Of a stretch of DNA of 64,000 nucleotides, positions 1 to 8,055 are shown in pieces (the stretch's first letter is position 1; the number at the start of each line of letters is the position of its first letter). The stretch lies in NCBI RefSeq assembly GCF_036178145.1, contig NZ_CP108067.1, forward strand, positions 8,385,001 through 8,449,000, read 5' to 3'. The notes below the pieces were generated by a model. That model was not told where the DNA came from, searched no databases, and was given only the letters and a program-made list of their open reading frames with translations. A program made the position numbers and the translations under genes. Source of the stretch: Streptomyces sp. NBC_00273. Lineage in GTDB: Bacteria; Actinomycetota; Actinomycetes; Streptomycetales; Streptomycetaceae.

Positions 1-638
1 ACAGCGGCTCCGCGGTGCTGCGCGCCGTCACCGCGCACCCCATCGCCCTGCGCACCGACTTCGAGCTGACCTGGGGGCGCGGCGCCGAGTTCGGGCACAT
101 CGCCTTCCCCGACGGCCGGGCCGAGTGGCACGCGGTCCTCGCCCTCCCCGCCGGGACGCGGTTCGCCGACCCGCTGGCCGAACTGCACCGGCGGTTCCAT
201 CACTGGCACGACCCGATCCCCGCCCTGCTCGACGCCACCCGGCCCGAGGACGTGCTCCACCACGACATCGGCGAACTCCGCACACCGCTCCCGTCGTACG
301 CGGTCGGCCGGATCGGGCTGCTCGGCGACGCGGCGCACGCGATGACCCCGAACCTCGGGCAGGGTGCCTGCCAGGCGCTGGAGGACGCGGTCACCCTGGC
401 CGCCGCGCTCACCACCGAACCCACCGTCGAGGCCGCGCTCGTCCGCTACGACGCCGAACGCCGGCCGCGCAGCCAGGCGGTCGCCGACGCCGCACGACAA
501 GCCGGACGGATGGGCCATCAGCTCGCCCATCCGCTGGCCGTCGCCCTGCGCAACACGGCCGTGAGGCTGACTCCCTCCCGGACCGCCGTGCGCATGATCC
601 TCCGGCACCACGCCTGGGAACCACCGGGGCTGGGCTGA
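1..638 (+). CDS. FAD-dependent monooxygenase, C-terminal part (cut by window edge)
   Basis: This is the C-terminal half of a class A flavin monooxygenase. The reading frame is open to the left edge (first complete codon at base 3), so the start and the N-terminal FAD-binding fold lie outside the window. The visible part carries the second FAD-binding motif, GLLGDAAHAMTPNLGQGAC, in which the Asp contacts the FAD ribityl chain, followed by the helical C-terminus. The same family occurs complete at 31086-32216, and both carry a HDPIP motif upstream of GDAAHA. The substrate cannot be inferred. Confidence 0.9.
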   Translation, partial: SGSAVLRAVTAHPIALRTDFELTWGRGAEFGHIAFPDGRAEWHAVLALPAGTRFADPLAELHRRFHHWHDPIPALLDATRPEDVLHHDIGELRTPLPSYAVGRIGLLGDAAHAMTPNLGQGACQALEDAVTLAAALTTEPTVEAALVRYDAERRPRSQAVADAARQAGRMGHQLAHPLAVALRNTAVRLTPSRTAVRMILRHHAWEPPGLG

Positions 639-685
639 CCCTCGGGGCCCGCCGGGAGCGTGCGGGCGGCCCCCGGAGGCGGACC

Positions 686-1387
686 TCAGCCGGACGCGGC
701 CGCCTCCTGCGCCGTCTTGGCGAGGGCCTCCGCCGTGTTCTCCGTCAACGGGTCGCCATGGCCGAAGCAGGCGATCGACGGGGCGAGCGCGGCCAGGCGC
801 TGGAAGGCGGCGATCGCCCGGGCGCGGTCCACGTTGAAGACGCCCAGCATCAGCGGGCCGACGGCGGCGACGCAGTCACCCGTGAAGAGGACGCCGTGGC
901 GCGGAAGGTGGATCCCGATGCTGCCGTCGGTGTGGCCGGGGGCGTGGACGACGTACGCCCCGTCCCCGAAGCCCAGCGCCTCCCCGTCCTCCACCTCGTG
1001 GTCGACCCGGGTGGGCGGTGCCTCGGGGACGGTCAGAGCGTGCGCGTATAGCGGTATCTCCCAGTCCAGCAGCACCGGTTCGGGCACCGGCCGCTCGCCC
1101 CGGATCACCGGCGCGTCCAGGCGGTGCGCCAGCACCCGCGCACCCCAGCGGGCGGCGAGCTCACCCGCCGCCCCGACGTGGTCGCCATGGCAGTGCGTGA
1201 GGACGATCCGCTCCAGCCGCTCGGGCGCCAGCCCGAGGGACCGGATCGCCTGCTCGATCCGGTCGGCGGATCCGGCATGGCCCGCGTCGATCAGGGTGAG
1301 GGCTTCACCGTCCTGCCAGAGATAGGCCTGGCCGATGGGGAAGCGGAGCATGTGGAGCCGGTTCGGCAGTACTTCGACAAGATCCAT
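686..1387 (-). CDS. MBL-fold metallo-hydrolase
   Basis: A 233-residue metallo-beta-lactamase-fold hydrolase. The dinuclear metal motif is THCHGDH near residue 84 (HxHxDH type), and further ligands are probably in APGHTDG, FTGDC and the C-terminal FGHGD. This pattern fits the glyoxalase-II/MBL hydrolase group rather than true beta-lactamases. There is no signal peptide, so it is cytosolic. The ATG at 1387 has no Shine-Dalgarno sequence but has a TACGTT hexamer 6 nt upstream, suggesting a leaderless mRNA. Substrate unknown. Confidence 0.9.
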   Translation of the reverse strand: MDLVEVLPNRLHMLRFPIGQAYLWQDGEALTLIDAGHAGSADRIEQAIRSLGLAPERLERIVLTHCHGDHVGAAGELAARWGARVLAHRLDAPVIRGERPVPEPVLLDWEIPLYAHALTVPEAPPTRVDHEVEDGEALGFGDGAYVVHAPGHTDGSIGIHLPRHGVLFTGDCVAAVGPLMLGVFNVDRARAIAAFQRLAALAPSIACFGHGDPLTENTAEALAKTAQEAAASG

Positions 1388-1393
1388 ACGGCG

Positions 1394-1399
1394 AACGTA
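1394..1399 (-). promoter_or_regulatory. -10 hexamer TACGTT of the MBL gene (leaderless)
   Basis: TACGTT on the minus strand lies exactly 6 nt before the ATG at 1387 and there is no ribosome-binding site between them. This is the usual arrangement of Streptomyces leaderless promoters. I saw no convincing -35 element. Confidence 0.45.
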
Positions 1400-1507
1400 C
1401 GACCGTCCGCCCGCCGTGTGCGGGCGGATTCACCAGGAGCGAAGTACGCCCAGAGCGCACTGCCCCCCGGGCGTACACGATGCGGTCGCCAAGACACCCC
1501 CCAGGGG

Positions 1508-2872
1508 TCAGGCGCGCTTGGACTCCGCGTAGTTGACGAGGAAGAGGGCCTCCGCCACCGACAGGCGCTCCAGCTCCTGCGGCGACACGCTCTCGTTGAC
1601 CGCGTGGATCTGCGCCTCCGGCTCGCTCAGCCCGATCAGCAGCATCTCCGCCTCCGGGTACAGGGACGTCAGCGTGTTGCACAGCGGGATCGACCCGCCC
1701 ATGCCGCTGATCTGCATCTCCTGGCCGGGGTAGGCGGCTTCCAGGGCCGCGCGCATCGACGCGTACGCCGGGCTGTCGGTGTCCGCCCGGAACGGCTGGC
1801 CCTGGCCGACGACCTCCAGCTCGAGGCGCGCCTGCCACGGGGTGTGCGCCTCCAGGTGGGCCTGCAGCAGCTTGACGGCCGCGCCGGTGTCCACGCCCGG
1901 CGGCACCCGCAGGCTGATCAGGGCGCCGGCGCTCGCGTGCACCGACGGCGTCGCGCCGATCACCGGGGGGCAGTCGATGCCGAGGACCGTGACGGCCGGG
2001 CGGGCCCACAGCCGGTCCGCGATCGTGCCCTCGCCGATGAGCTCGACACCGTCCAGGACCTTCGCGTCGGCGCGGAAGTCCGCCTCCGGGTACTGCAGGC
2101 CGTCCCACACCTCGTCCGAAGCCAGCCCGTCCACGGTCGTCGAACCGTCCGCCGCGCGCAGCGAGTCGAGTACGCGGATCAGCGCGGCCAGCGCGTCGGG
2201 GGCGGCGCCGCCGAACATGCCCGAGTGCAGGTTGCCGCCCAGCGTGTCGATCTTCACCTTGACCAGGCACATGCCGCGCAGGGTGGCCGTCACCGTCGGC
2301 AGGCCGAGGCGGAAGTTGCCCGCGTCGCCGATGACGATGGTGTCGGCGGTCAGCAGCTCCGGGTGTGCCTCGGCGTACTGCTGGAGGCCGCCGGTGCCCT
2401 GCTCCTCCGAGCCCTCGACGATCACCTTCACGCTCACGGGCACGCCGCCGTTGGCCTTCAGCGCGCGCAGCGCCAGCAGGTGCATGATGAACCCGCCCTT
2501 GCAGTCGGCCGAGCCGCGCCCGTACCAGCGGCCGTCGCGCTCGGTCAGTTCGAAGGCGGGGGAGGTCCAGGCCGCGTCGTCGAGCGGCGGCTGGACGTCG
2601 TAGTGCGCGTAGAGCAGCACGGTCGGCGCGCCCTCGGGGCCGGGCAGGAAGCCGTAGACCGACTGGGTGCCGTCGGGGGTGTCGAGCAGCGCCACGTCCT
2701 GGAAGCCCTCGACGCGCAGGGCGTCGGCCACCCAGTTCGCGGCGGCCTCGCTCTCGCTCTTGGGGAACTGCGCCCAGTCCGCCACCGACTGGAAGGCCAC
2801 CAGCTCGGTCAGCTCCTGCTTGGCGCGGGGCATCAGCGAGGCGATGGTCTCGGCGATCGGATTCTGGGACAT
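1508..2872 (-). CDS. M20 family metallo-dipeptidase
   Basis: A 454-residue zinc dipeptidase of peptidase family M20. The metal ligands are readable in order: LLYAHYDVQPP (His/Asp), GRGSADCKGG (bridging Asp), VEGSEEQGTGG (catalytic Glu plus ligand Glu), IGDAGN (Asp) and the C-terminal QIHAVNE (His). The middle third is the dimerisation/lid domain. The ATG at 2872 was chosen over an upstream in-frame ATG because AAAGGAG sits 7 nt before it. No signal peptide; cytosolic peptide turnover is likely. It is divergent from the geranylgeranyl-reductase-family gene. Confidence 0.95.
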   Translation of the reverse strand: MSQNPIAETIASLMPRAKQELTELVAFQSVADWAQFPKSESEAAANWVADALRVEGFQDVALLDTPDGTQSVYGFLPGPEGAPTVLLYAHYDVQPPLDDAAWTSPAFELTERDGRWYGRGSADCKGGFIMHLLALRALKANGGVPVSVKVIVEGSEEQGTGGLQQYAEAHPELLTADTIVIGDAGNFRLGLPTVTATLRGMCLVKVKIDTLGGNLHSGMFGGAAPDALAALIRVLDSLRAADGSTTVDGLASDEVWDGLQYPEADFRADAKVLDGVELIGEGTIADRLWARPAVTVLGIDCPPVIGATPSVHASAGALISLRVPPGVDTGAAVKLLQAHLEAHTPWQARLELEVVGQGQPFRADTDSPAYASMRAALEAAYPGQEMQISGMGGSIPLCNTLTSLYPEAEMLLIGLSEPEAQIHAVNESVSPQELERLSVAEALFLVNYAESKRA

Positions 2873-3053
2873 GGGCACGCTCCTTTTGGGTGCGACGTTG
2901 TTCTCCGTGTACGCCGCCCGCATCCGCGGGGTGTGCGTATGCCGGGTACGGCTAAAGGCAGTCTTGATCCTCGCACAGCGGAACGGGGCGGTGTCTCGCC
3001 GTAGGATTTCCCCGGCATCGGAGCAACCGGGTGATCAGGAGCAGCAACACATC

Positions 3054-4406
3054 GTGAGCAGCGACGACGTACGCGACGCAGACGCAGGCGCAGGCATGGA
3101 CGCAGGCGCGAGTGCAGGCGCAGGCGAGGGCACGGGCACGGGGCAGGACGCCCAGCGGGCGGGCGACGGGGCGGCCGGGGAGAGCGCAGAGGTGTGGGAC
3201 GTGGTCGTGGTCGGGGCGGGACCCGCCGGGTCCTCGGCCGCGTACGCGGCGGCGACGGCCGGGCGGCGCGTCCTGCTGTTGGAGAAGGCCGAGCTGCCCC
3301 GCTACAAGACCTGCGGCGGCGGCATCATCGGCCCCTCGCGCGACGCCCTGCCCCCGGGCTTCGTGCTGCCCCTCAAGGACCGCATCCACGCGGTCACCTT
3401 CTCGATGGACGGGAAGCTGACCCGCACCCGGCGCTCGAAGCACATGCTGTTCGGGCTCATCAACCGCCCGGAGTTCGACGCCGGCCTGGTCGCCGAGGCG
3501 GAGAAGGCAGGCGCCACCGTCCGGACGGGTACGGCCGTGGCCCGCGTCGAACAGCACGGGGCGGCCGTTCCCGACCGCCGCACCGTCGCCGTGGTGCTCG
3601 CCGACGGGGAGACCGTGCTGGCCCGCGCGGTGGTCGGCGCGGACGGCAGCGCGAGCCGGATCGGCGCGCACGTCGGGGTGGAGATGGACCAGGTGGACCT
3701 GGGCCTGGAGGCGGAGATCCCCGTCCCCGAGACGGTCGCGGAGGACTGGAAGGGGCGGGTCCTGATCGACTGGGGCCCGCTGCCCGGCAGTTACGGCTGG
3801 GTCTTCCCCAAGGGCGACACCCTGACCGTCGGGGTCATTTCGGCCAAGGGCGAGGGCGCCGCGACCAAGCGCTACCTGGACGACTTCATCGCCCGGCTCG
3901 GACTCGCCGGCTTCGAACCGGACGTCTCCTCCGGGCACCTGACCCGCTGCCGCAAGCCCGATTCGCCGCTCTCGCGGGGCCGGGTGCTGGTGGCGGGCGA
4001 CGCGGCCGGACTGTTGGAGCCGTGGACCCGGGAGGGCATCTCCTTCGCGCTGCGTTCCGGGCGGCTGGCGGGGGAGTGGGCGGTGAAGATCTCCGAGGCG
4101 CAGGACGCCGTGGACGCGCGCCGCCAGGCGCTCAACTACGCCTTCGCGGTGAAGGCCGGGCTGGGCGTGGAGATGGGGGTCGGCAAGCGGATGCTGAACC
4201 TCTTCGAGGTGCGGCCGCGGATGCTGCACGCGGCGATCACCGGTTTCGGTCCGGCGTGGCGGGCCTTCGCCCGGATCACGCGGGGCTCGACGACGCTGGC
4301 CGAGCTGGTGCGTACGTACCCGTTGGCCCGCAAGGCGCTGCACGTGATGGACGCCCGGCAGGCGGCGGCAGCCGCACGCAGCAGCAGCAGCGGCGGCAAG
4401 GGCTAG
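3054..4406 (+). CDS. Geranylgeranyl reductase family FAD-dependent oxidoreductase
   Basis: A 450-residue flavoprotein of the geranylgeranyl/digeranylgeranyl reductase family, which saturates prenyl chains (isoprenoid quinones, polyprenyl lipids). The Rossmann FAD motif VVGAGPAGSS is near residue 53, the family signature PGSYGWVFP (PxxYxWxFP) near 244, and a second FAD motif VLVAGDAAGLLEPW follows. The first 45 residues are Ala/Gly/Asp-rich and low in complexity. The start is GTG at 3054, with AGGAG about 12 nt upstream, so it is somewhat uncertain. In many Streptomyces a member of this family lies near respiratory-complex genes, but none is in view here. Confidence 0.9.
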   Translation: MSSDDVRDADAGAGMDAGASAGAGEGTGTGQDAQRAGDGAAGESAEVWDVVVVGAGPAGSSAAYAAATAGRRVLLLEKAELPRYKTCGGGIIGPSRDALPPGFVLPLKDRIHAVTFSMDGKLTRTRRSKHMLFGLINRPEFDAGLVAEAEKAGATVRTGTAVARVEQHGAAVPDRRTVAVVLADGETVLARAVVGADGSASRIGAHVGVEMDQVDLGLEAEIPVPETVAEDWKGRVLIDWGPLPGSYGWVFPKGDTLTVGVISAKGEGAATKRYLDDFIARLGLAGFEPDVSSGHLTRCRKPDSPLSRGRVLVAGDAAGLLEPWTREGISFALRSGRLAGEWAVKISEAQDAVDARRQALNYAFAVKAGLGVEMGVGKRMLNLFEVRPRMLHAAITGFGPAWRAFARITRGSTTLAELVRTYPLARKALHVMDARQAAAAARSSSSGGKG

Positions 4407-4477
4407 AGGGCGTCGTCCGCGGGGGCGGAGGTACGGCCGACGGCCTCGACTGGCGGGGCGGCTCGAACCTCCTCGCG

Positions 4478-4840
4478 GTGGACCGGCCGGAGGTCGTCCT
4501 CGCGGCGTTCCGGCGCGGCGAGCCGAAGGCCGGGGTGGCGGTGATCGGGCTCGCCGTCCACCACGCCGACCCCGAGGCCGTGCTCCCCGTGGTGGCGAGG
4601 GCGCTGGAGTCGGCGGACCGGGAGGTCCGCCGGCAGGGGGTCATCGCCCTGGCCCACGTCGCCCGGCTCCACCGCACGGTGGACCGGCGCTGTCTGGAAC
4701 TGCTGCGGGGCTGCCCCCGCGGCAACGAGGCCGACGACGACCTGTGGTCCTTCGTGCCGCACCGGGGGCTGCCGCTCTGGCTGTGGCGGCACCACCTGTG
4801 GGAGCGGCTGGTGGAGCGGATGCGCCGGCCGTTCGACTGA
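4478..4840 (+). CDS. HEAT-repeat domain protein
   Basis: About 120 residues with two or more HEAT-like helical hairpins (AVLPVVARALESADREVRRQ, then AHVARLHRTVDRRCLELL) and a Trp-rich tail (LPLWLWRHHLWERL). HEAT repeats mediate protein-protein contacts; no catalytic motif is visible. The start is a problem: coding-like sequence extends upstream towards 4430, but the only conventional in-frame start between the preceding stop and the conserved core is GTG 4478, which has no ribosome-binding site. The N-terminus may therefore have lost its original start. It follows the geranylgeranyl-reductase-family gene by about 70 bp. Confidence 0.65.
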   Translation: MDRPEVVLAAFRRGEPKAGVAVIGLAVHHADPEAVLPVVARALESADREVRRQGVIALAHVARLHRTVDRRCLELLRGCPRGNEADDDLWSFVPHRGLPLWLWRHHLWERLVERMRRPFD

Positions 4841-4900
4841 GTGGCCGACCGGTACGGGCGGGGCGGTTGCCGTCCGGGCGCCCGCCTTCCACCGCGGCGG

Positions 4901-4960
4901 TCACGAGCCAGCCGGTCACGGGTCAGCCGGATACGGGCCAGCCGGTCATGGGTCAGCCGG
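4901..4960. repeat. Four tandem 15-bp repeats at a gene 3' end
   Basis: Four head-to-tail copies of a 15-mer resembling TCACGGGTCAGCCGG (4901-4915, 4916-4930, 4931-4945, 4946-4960), each with 1-3 changes. The last copy overlaps the stop codon of the deazaflavin reductase gene on the minus strand, so the array looks like an expansion of that gene's final codons plus stop. Confidence 0.8.
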
Positions 4961-5411
4961 ACACCGTGATCCGGAAGACGGGGTGGTCGCCGGCGGCCGC
5001 CTGCAGTTCGGCGTCGGAGGACTTGGCCGTGACGCCCTGGAAGAACCGGTTGACCTCCCAGCCCCACTTCTCCAGGTAGGCGCGCATGATGTCGGCCTTC
5101 TGCACCGGGTCGGTGATCTCGGTGACGGTGAACGCGCGCACCTTGCGCCCCACGCGCAGCTCGCCGCCGCCCGCCACCCGCATGTTGCGGACCCACTGGG
5201 AGTGGCCGCGGGCCGAGACCAGGTACTGGGCGCCCTCGTAGGTGTGCGGGTTGACCGGGATCCGCTGCATCTCGCCGGACTTGCGGCCGCGCACCGACAG
5301 CTCGGCGGTGCCCGCCAGGCTGATGCCGAAGCGGGCCAGCTTGCCGAAGAGCGAGTTGAAGCGGGTCTCGAACGGGGTGGCCTGGACGTAGTACGGGGTG
5401 GGCGCGTTCAT
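4953..5411 (-). CDS. Deazaflavin (F420)-dependent nitroreductase-family oxidoreductase
   Basis: A 152-residue split-barrel protein of the DDN/F420-dependent nitroreductase family. It has the typical sequence around RGRKSGEMQRIPVNPHTYEG and SARGHSQWVRNMR, which in the family line the phosphate and deazaflavin pocket of coenzyme F420. Full length for the family (about 140-155). The ATG at 5411 is preceded by GGAGG at 5-nt spacing; longer upstream frames were rejected. It is divergent from a TetR gene with an operator array between them, so it is the likely regulatory target. Confidence 0.9.
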   Translation of the reverse strand: MNAPTPYYVQATPFETRFNSLFGKLARFGISLAGTAELSVRGRKSGEMQRIPVNPHTYEGAQYLVSARGHSQWVRNMRVAGGGELRVGRKVRAFTVTEITDPVQKADIMRAYLEKWGWEVNRFFQGVTAKSSDAELQAAAGDHPVFRITVSG

Positions 5412-5442
5412 CGTGACCTCCGGGGCCGCTTTCTTCAATGGG

Positions 5443-5545
5443 AGAGCACTACTCTCGCTTGAGAGCAGTGTGCACGGATCGGCGCGCCAAAACAAGAGCA
5501 GTGCTCTCGAAATGGAGCGGCGATCTGTTTCCTGGGCAGTGCTCC
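5443..5545. promoter_or_regulatory. Operator array: four AGAGCAGTGCTCT-like sites
   Basis: A perfect 13-bp palindrome AGAGCAGTGCTCT lies at 5495-5507. Related sites are at 5443-5455 (AGAGCACTACTCT), 5462-5474 (AGAGCAGTGTGCA, one good half) and 5533-5545 (TGGGCAGTGCTCC). All four fall inside the 157-bp divergent intergenic region between the deazaflavin reductase and the TetR gene. This is the expected position for a TetR dimer controlling both genes. Confidence 0.65.
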
Positions 5546-5568
5546 GTTCGCGTGGCAGACTGACCCGC

Positions 5569-6267
5569 ATGAACACCGTGCGAGGGGCCAGGGAGCGGGC
5601 CCGCATCGAGGTCACCGCCGCCATCAAGGACGAGGCGCGCCGCATGCTCGGGGCCGAGGGTGCCGCCAAGCTCTCCCTGCGCGCCGTCGCCCGCGAGCTG
5701 GGCATGGTCTCCTCCGCCCTCTACCGATACTTCCCCAGTCGGGACGAACTGCTCACCGCCCTCATCATCGACGCGTACGACAGCATTGGCGCGGCCGCCG
5801 AGGTGGTCGACGCCCGCGCGCGCGCCGCAGGGGCCCCGCCTCGCGCCCGCTGGATCGCGGTCTGCGAGGCCGTCCGCTCCTGGGCGCTGGAGCACCCGCA
5901 CGAGTACGCCCTCATCTACGGTTCCCCGGTCCCCGGCTACAGCGCCCCCATGGACACCGTGGGCCCGGCCTCTCGCGTCGCCAACGTCTTCATCGGCATC
6001 CTCCGCGCCGCGTACGAGGGCCCCGGCCTCGCCCTCCCGCCGCTGCCGCCCGCCCTGCGCTCCGAGGCCGACCGGATGACCGCCGACTTCGCCGAGGGCC
6101 TGCCCCCGGCGGTCACCGCCGCTCTGGTCGCCGCCTGGGCCCAGTTGGTCGGGCTGGTGTCCTTCGAACTGTTCGGCCAGTTCAATCGGGTCGTCGAGGA
6201 CCGCGCCGCCTTCTTCGCGCACGCCGCCGACCAGCTGGCGCACGGGGTCGGACTGCCGGCCGTATGA
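5569..6267 (+). CDS. TetR family transcriptional regulator
   Basis: A 232-residue TetR/AcrR-type repressor. The N-terminal helix-turn-helix (about residues 20-65) contains LSLRAVARELGMVSSALYRY followed by FPSRDELL, and the C-terminal ligand domain is of the WHG type (SWALEHPHEYALIYG). The ATG at 5569 follows a CAGACT hexamer by 7 nt without a Shine-Dalgarno, so the mRNA may be leaderless. It likely represses itself and the divergent deazaflavin reductase through the four palindromes between them. Ligand unknown. Confidence 0.92.
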   Translation: MNTVRGARERARIEVTAAIKDEARRMLGAEGAAKLSLRAVARELGMVSSALYRYFPSRDELLTALIIDAYDSIGAAAEVVDARARAAGAPPRARWIAVCEAVRSWALEHPHEYALIYGSPVPGYSAPMDTVGPASRVANVFIGILRAAYEGPGLALPPLPPALRSEADRMTADFAEGLPPAVTAALVAAWAQLVGLVSFELFGQFNRVVEDRAAFFAHAADQLAHGVGLPAV

Positions 6268-6317
6268 CGGGAGGGCGGAGGCGCGGACCGTTGTGAAGAT
6301 CCAGGAGTTCCAGGAAG

Positions 6318-6362
6318 TTCACATGATGAGGGGATGGCTCGCTCTCCTGTTCCCCATGTGAA
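6318..6362. promoter_or_regulatory. Inverted repeat TTCACATG...CATGTGAA upstream of the spherulin-like gene
   Basis: Perfect 8-bp arms TTCACATG (6318-6325) and CATGTGAA (6355-6362) are separated by 29 bp. They lie about 85-125 bp before the spherulin-4-like gene and just after the tetR stop. This could be an operator or a weak hairpin; there is no T-tract, so a regulatory role is somewhat favoured. Confidence 0.35.
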
Positions 6363-6444
6363 TGCGGGCGGTTCAGCCTTGAACGATGGGCCGCCCGTCT
6401 AGTGTTCCTCGGGTCGCCCCCTGCCGCCGCCGGAGGAAACGTTC

Positions 6445-7389
6445 ATGCCCCGCGCCGTGAAGGCCTTGTACGCCGCCCTGGTCACTGCCTTGTTGGCCGC
6501 GTCGGCGCCCGCCATCATCGCCGCGGCACGTGACGTGCCCCGGCCGGCCGCCCCGGTGCCCGACCCGCTCCCCACCCCCCGGACGCCGGGCGTGCGGGGC
6601 CTGGAGATCGGCGTCCCCGCGTACGTCTGGGCGAACGACCTCATGCTGACCGACCTCACCGCCACCGCTCCGGCCCCCTCCGTGGTCGTGCTGAACCCGG
6701 GCAACGGCGACTCCCCGTTCGACGGCCCCTGGCGGGCCCGCGCCGACGCGCTGCGCGCCCGCACCACCTCCACCGGCGAGAAGACCCGGGTGCTCGGCTA
6801 CGTCCACACCGATCACGGCAACCGCGACATCGCCGCGGCCAAGGCCTCCGTCGACAACTACCTCAAGACCCCCGACGGCCGTCTCCACGTCGACGGCATC
6901 TTCTTCGACGTCGTCAGCCGCGACTGCGGCCCCGCCAACTCCACCCGCGACTACTACGCCGAGCTGCGCCGCTACGTCCAGGACGCCATCGGCGCCGCCG
7001 ACCCGGCCGCCCCCGACCTCGTCGTCAACAACCCCGGCACCGCCATAGCCGACTGCTACCTGGAGCCGGGTCACCGCACCGCGGACGTCTTCGTCACGTT
7101 CGAGGACACGTACGCCGCGTACACCGGCGCCGGCTGGCTCGGCGGCAACGTCTTCGACCACCCCTCCGGCTACCGTTCCGGCACCGAACTCGACCCGAGC
7201 GGAACGGCGTTCTGGCACCTGGTCCACGACGTCCCCGACCCCGAGGCGATGCGCGCCACCCTGCGCACGGCCTTCGCCCGCGGCGCGGGCTACGCGTACG
7301 CGACCAGCACGGTCATGCCCAACCCGTGGAACGCGGGCCCGACATGGAAGTACCGCACCCAGACCACGTACGCGGCCACCCTCGGCTGA
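6445..7389 (+). CDS. Secreted spherulation-specific family 4 (spherulin-4-like) protein
   Basis: A 314-residue secreted protein. An N-terminal signal peptide (Lys/Arg, then hydrophobic residues 5-25 ending near AAARDVP) precedes a TIM-barrel-like domain of the spherulin-4 family, with characteristic stretches VPAYVWAND, VVVLNPGNG, VLGYVHTDHGNR, GIFFDVVSRD and VVNNPGTAIADCYL. The family is related to polysaccharide-acting barrels (GH114/PelA-like); the acidic Asp pairs at barrel strand ends suggest a hydrolase, but activity is not established. The ATG at 6445 has GGAGG upstream. Confidence 0.85.
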   Translation: MPRAVKALYAALVTALLAASAPAIIAAARDVPRPAAPVPDPLPTPRTPGVRGLEIGVPAYVWANDLMLTDLTATAPAPSVVVLNPGNGDSPFDGPWRARADALRARTTSTGEKTRVLGYVHTDHGNRDIAAAKASVDNYLKTPDGRLHVDGIFFDVVSRDCGPANSTRDYYAELRRYVQDAIGAADPAAPDLVVNNPGTAIADCYLEPGHRTADVFVTFEDTYAAYTGAGWLGGNVFDHPSGYRSGTELDPSGTAFWHLVHDVPDPEAMRATLRTAFARGAGYAYATSTVMPNPWNAGPTWKYRTQTTYAATLG

Positions 7390-7512
7390 GGGCGAAGGGG
7401 CGGCGAACCCGCGGGCTCCGTGGGGGTGGTGACCGGCAGGTCCGCACGTTCGCGAGCCCTTCGCCCGCCATGACGGCGGTCGATCGGCACCCTGTCAGTG
7501 CTCTGCGGCATG

Positions 7513-7911
7513 ATGTCCGCCGTGAACACCGAGATGCTGATAGACGTCTGGCAGCGGCTTCTCGCCGACCCGCACAAGTCGTGGGTGCTGTTCGAGCACG
7601 GCACCTGTGTCGTGCTGACCGCTCCGGAGGGCGAGCTCGCTGCCCAAGCCGCGGGGATCCTGAAGGAGTTCGGCCCGGCACGTGCCGGATCTCCGGCAGG
7701 AGACTTCAGGGTGATCGACCTCGAGGACGCCGAGGGCTGGGCCGTCATCGGGCACCACCACGACGTCCTCACCTATGTCGGCCCTGATGAGCTCGTGGAC
7801 GCGTCGGACATCGCCGTCGGGTTGTACGGACGTTCCAAGCGCCATCAGGACGGCATCGAACTCCATGTCGTCCACGTGGAGGACAGACGGGGCTCGGCGG
7901 ACCCCGTGTGA
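7513..7911 (+). CDS. Conserved hypothetical protein
   Basis: About 132 residues, soluble, with no known motif that I can name. It contains a mixed alpha/beta stretch: LIDVWQRLLADPHKSWVLFE, GTCVVLTAPEG, DFRVIDLEDAEGWAVIGHH and a charged C-terminus ending VVHVEDRRG. The start is ambiguous among ATG 7510, ATG 7513 and GTG 7522, none with a clear ribosome-binding site. I think similar small proteins occur widely in Streptomyces. It converges on the SUKH gene. Function unknown. Confidence 0.7.
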   Translation: MSAVNTEMLIDVWQRLLADPHKSWVLFEHGTCVVLTAPEGELAAQAAGILKEFGPARAGSPAGDFRVIDLEDAEGWAVIGHHHDVLTYVGPDELVDASDIAVGLYGRSKRHQDGIELHVVHVEDRRGSADPV

Positions 7912-7926
7912 GCGGCTGTCGGCCTT

Positions 7927-7951
7927 CCGGCGGCCTGGTCGGCACCGCCGG
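7927..7951. terminator. Hairpin between convergent genes
   Basis: CCGGCGG (7927-7933) and CCGCCGG (7945-7951) form a 7-bp GC stem with an 11-nt loop, just past the stop of the plus-strand gene and ahead of the minus-strand unit. No T-tract, as is common in Streptomyces terminators. Confidence 0.4.
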
Positions 7952-7955
7952 TGGA

Positions 7956-8054
7956 TCACGCCGGCGGGCAGCCGAGCTCGACGCCGCCGAGGGAGGTCCT
8001 CCAACCGGGCGGCAGCGTCGGGTCGCGCGTTTCCGAGACCGTCAGCAGCTCCAT
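7956..8054 (-). CDS. Possible 32-residue ORF coupled to the SUKH gene
   Basis: An ATG at 8054 begins one base after the TGA of the SUKH gene, in a different frame, and runs 32 codons with nearly all third positions G or C (MELLTVSETRDPTLPP...). It could be a translationally coupled microprotein or a C-terminal extension of the SUKH protein separated by a frameshift. No homology recognised. Confidence 0.3.
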   Translation of the reverse strand: MELLTVSETRDPTLPPGWRTSLGGVELGCPPA

Positions 8055-8055
8055 G

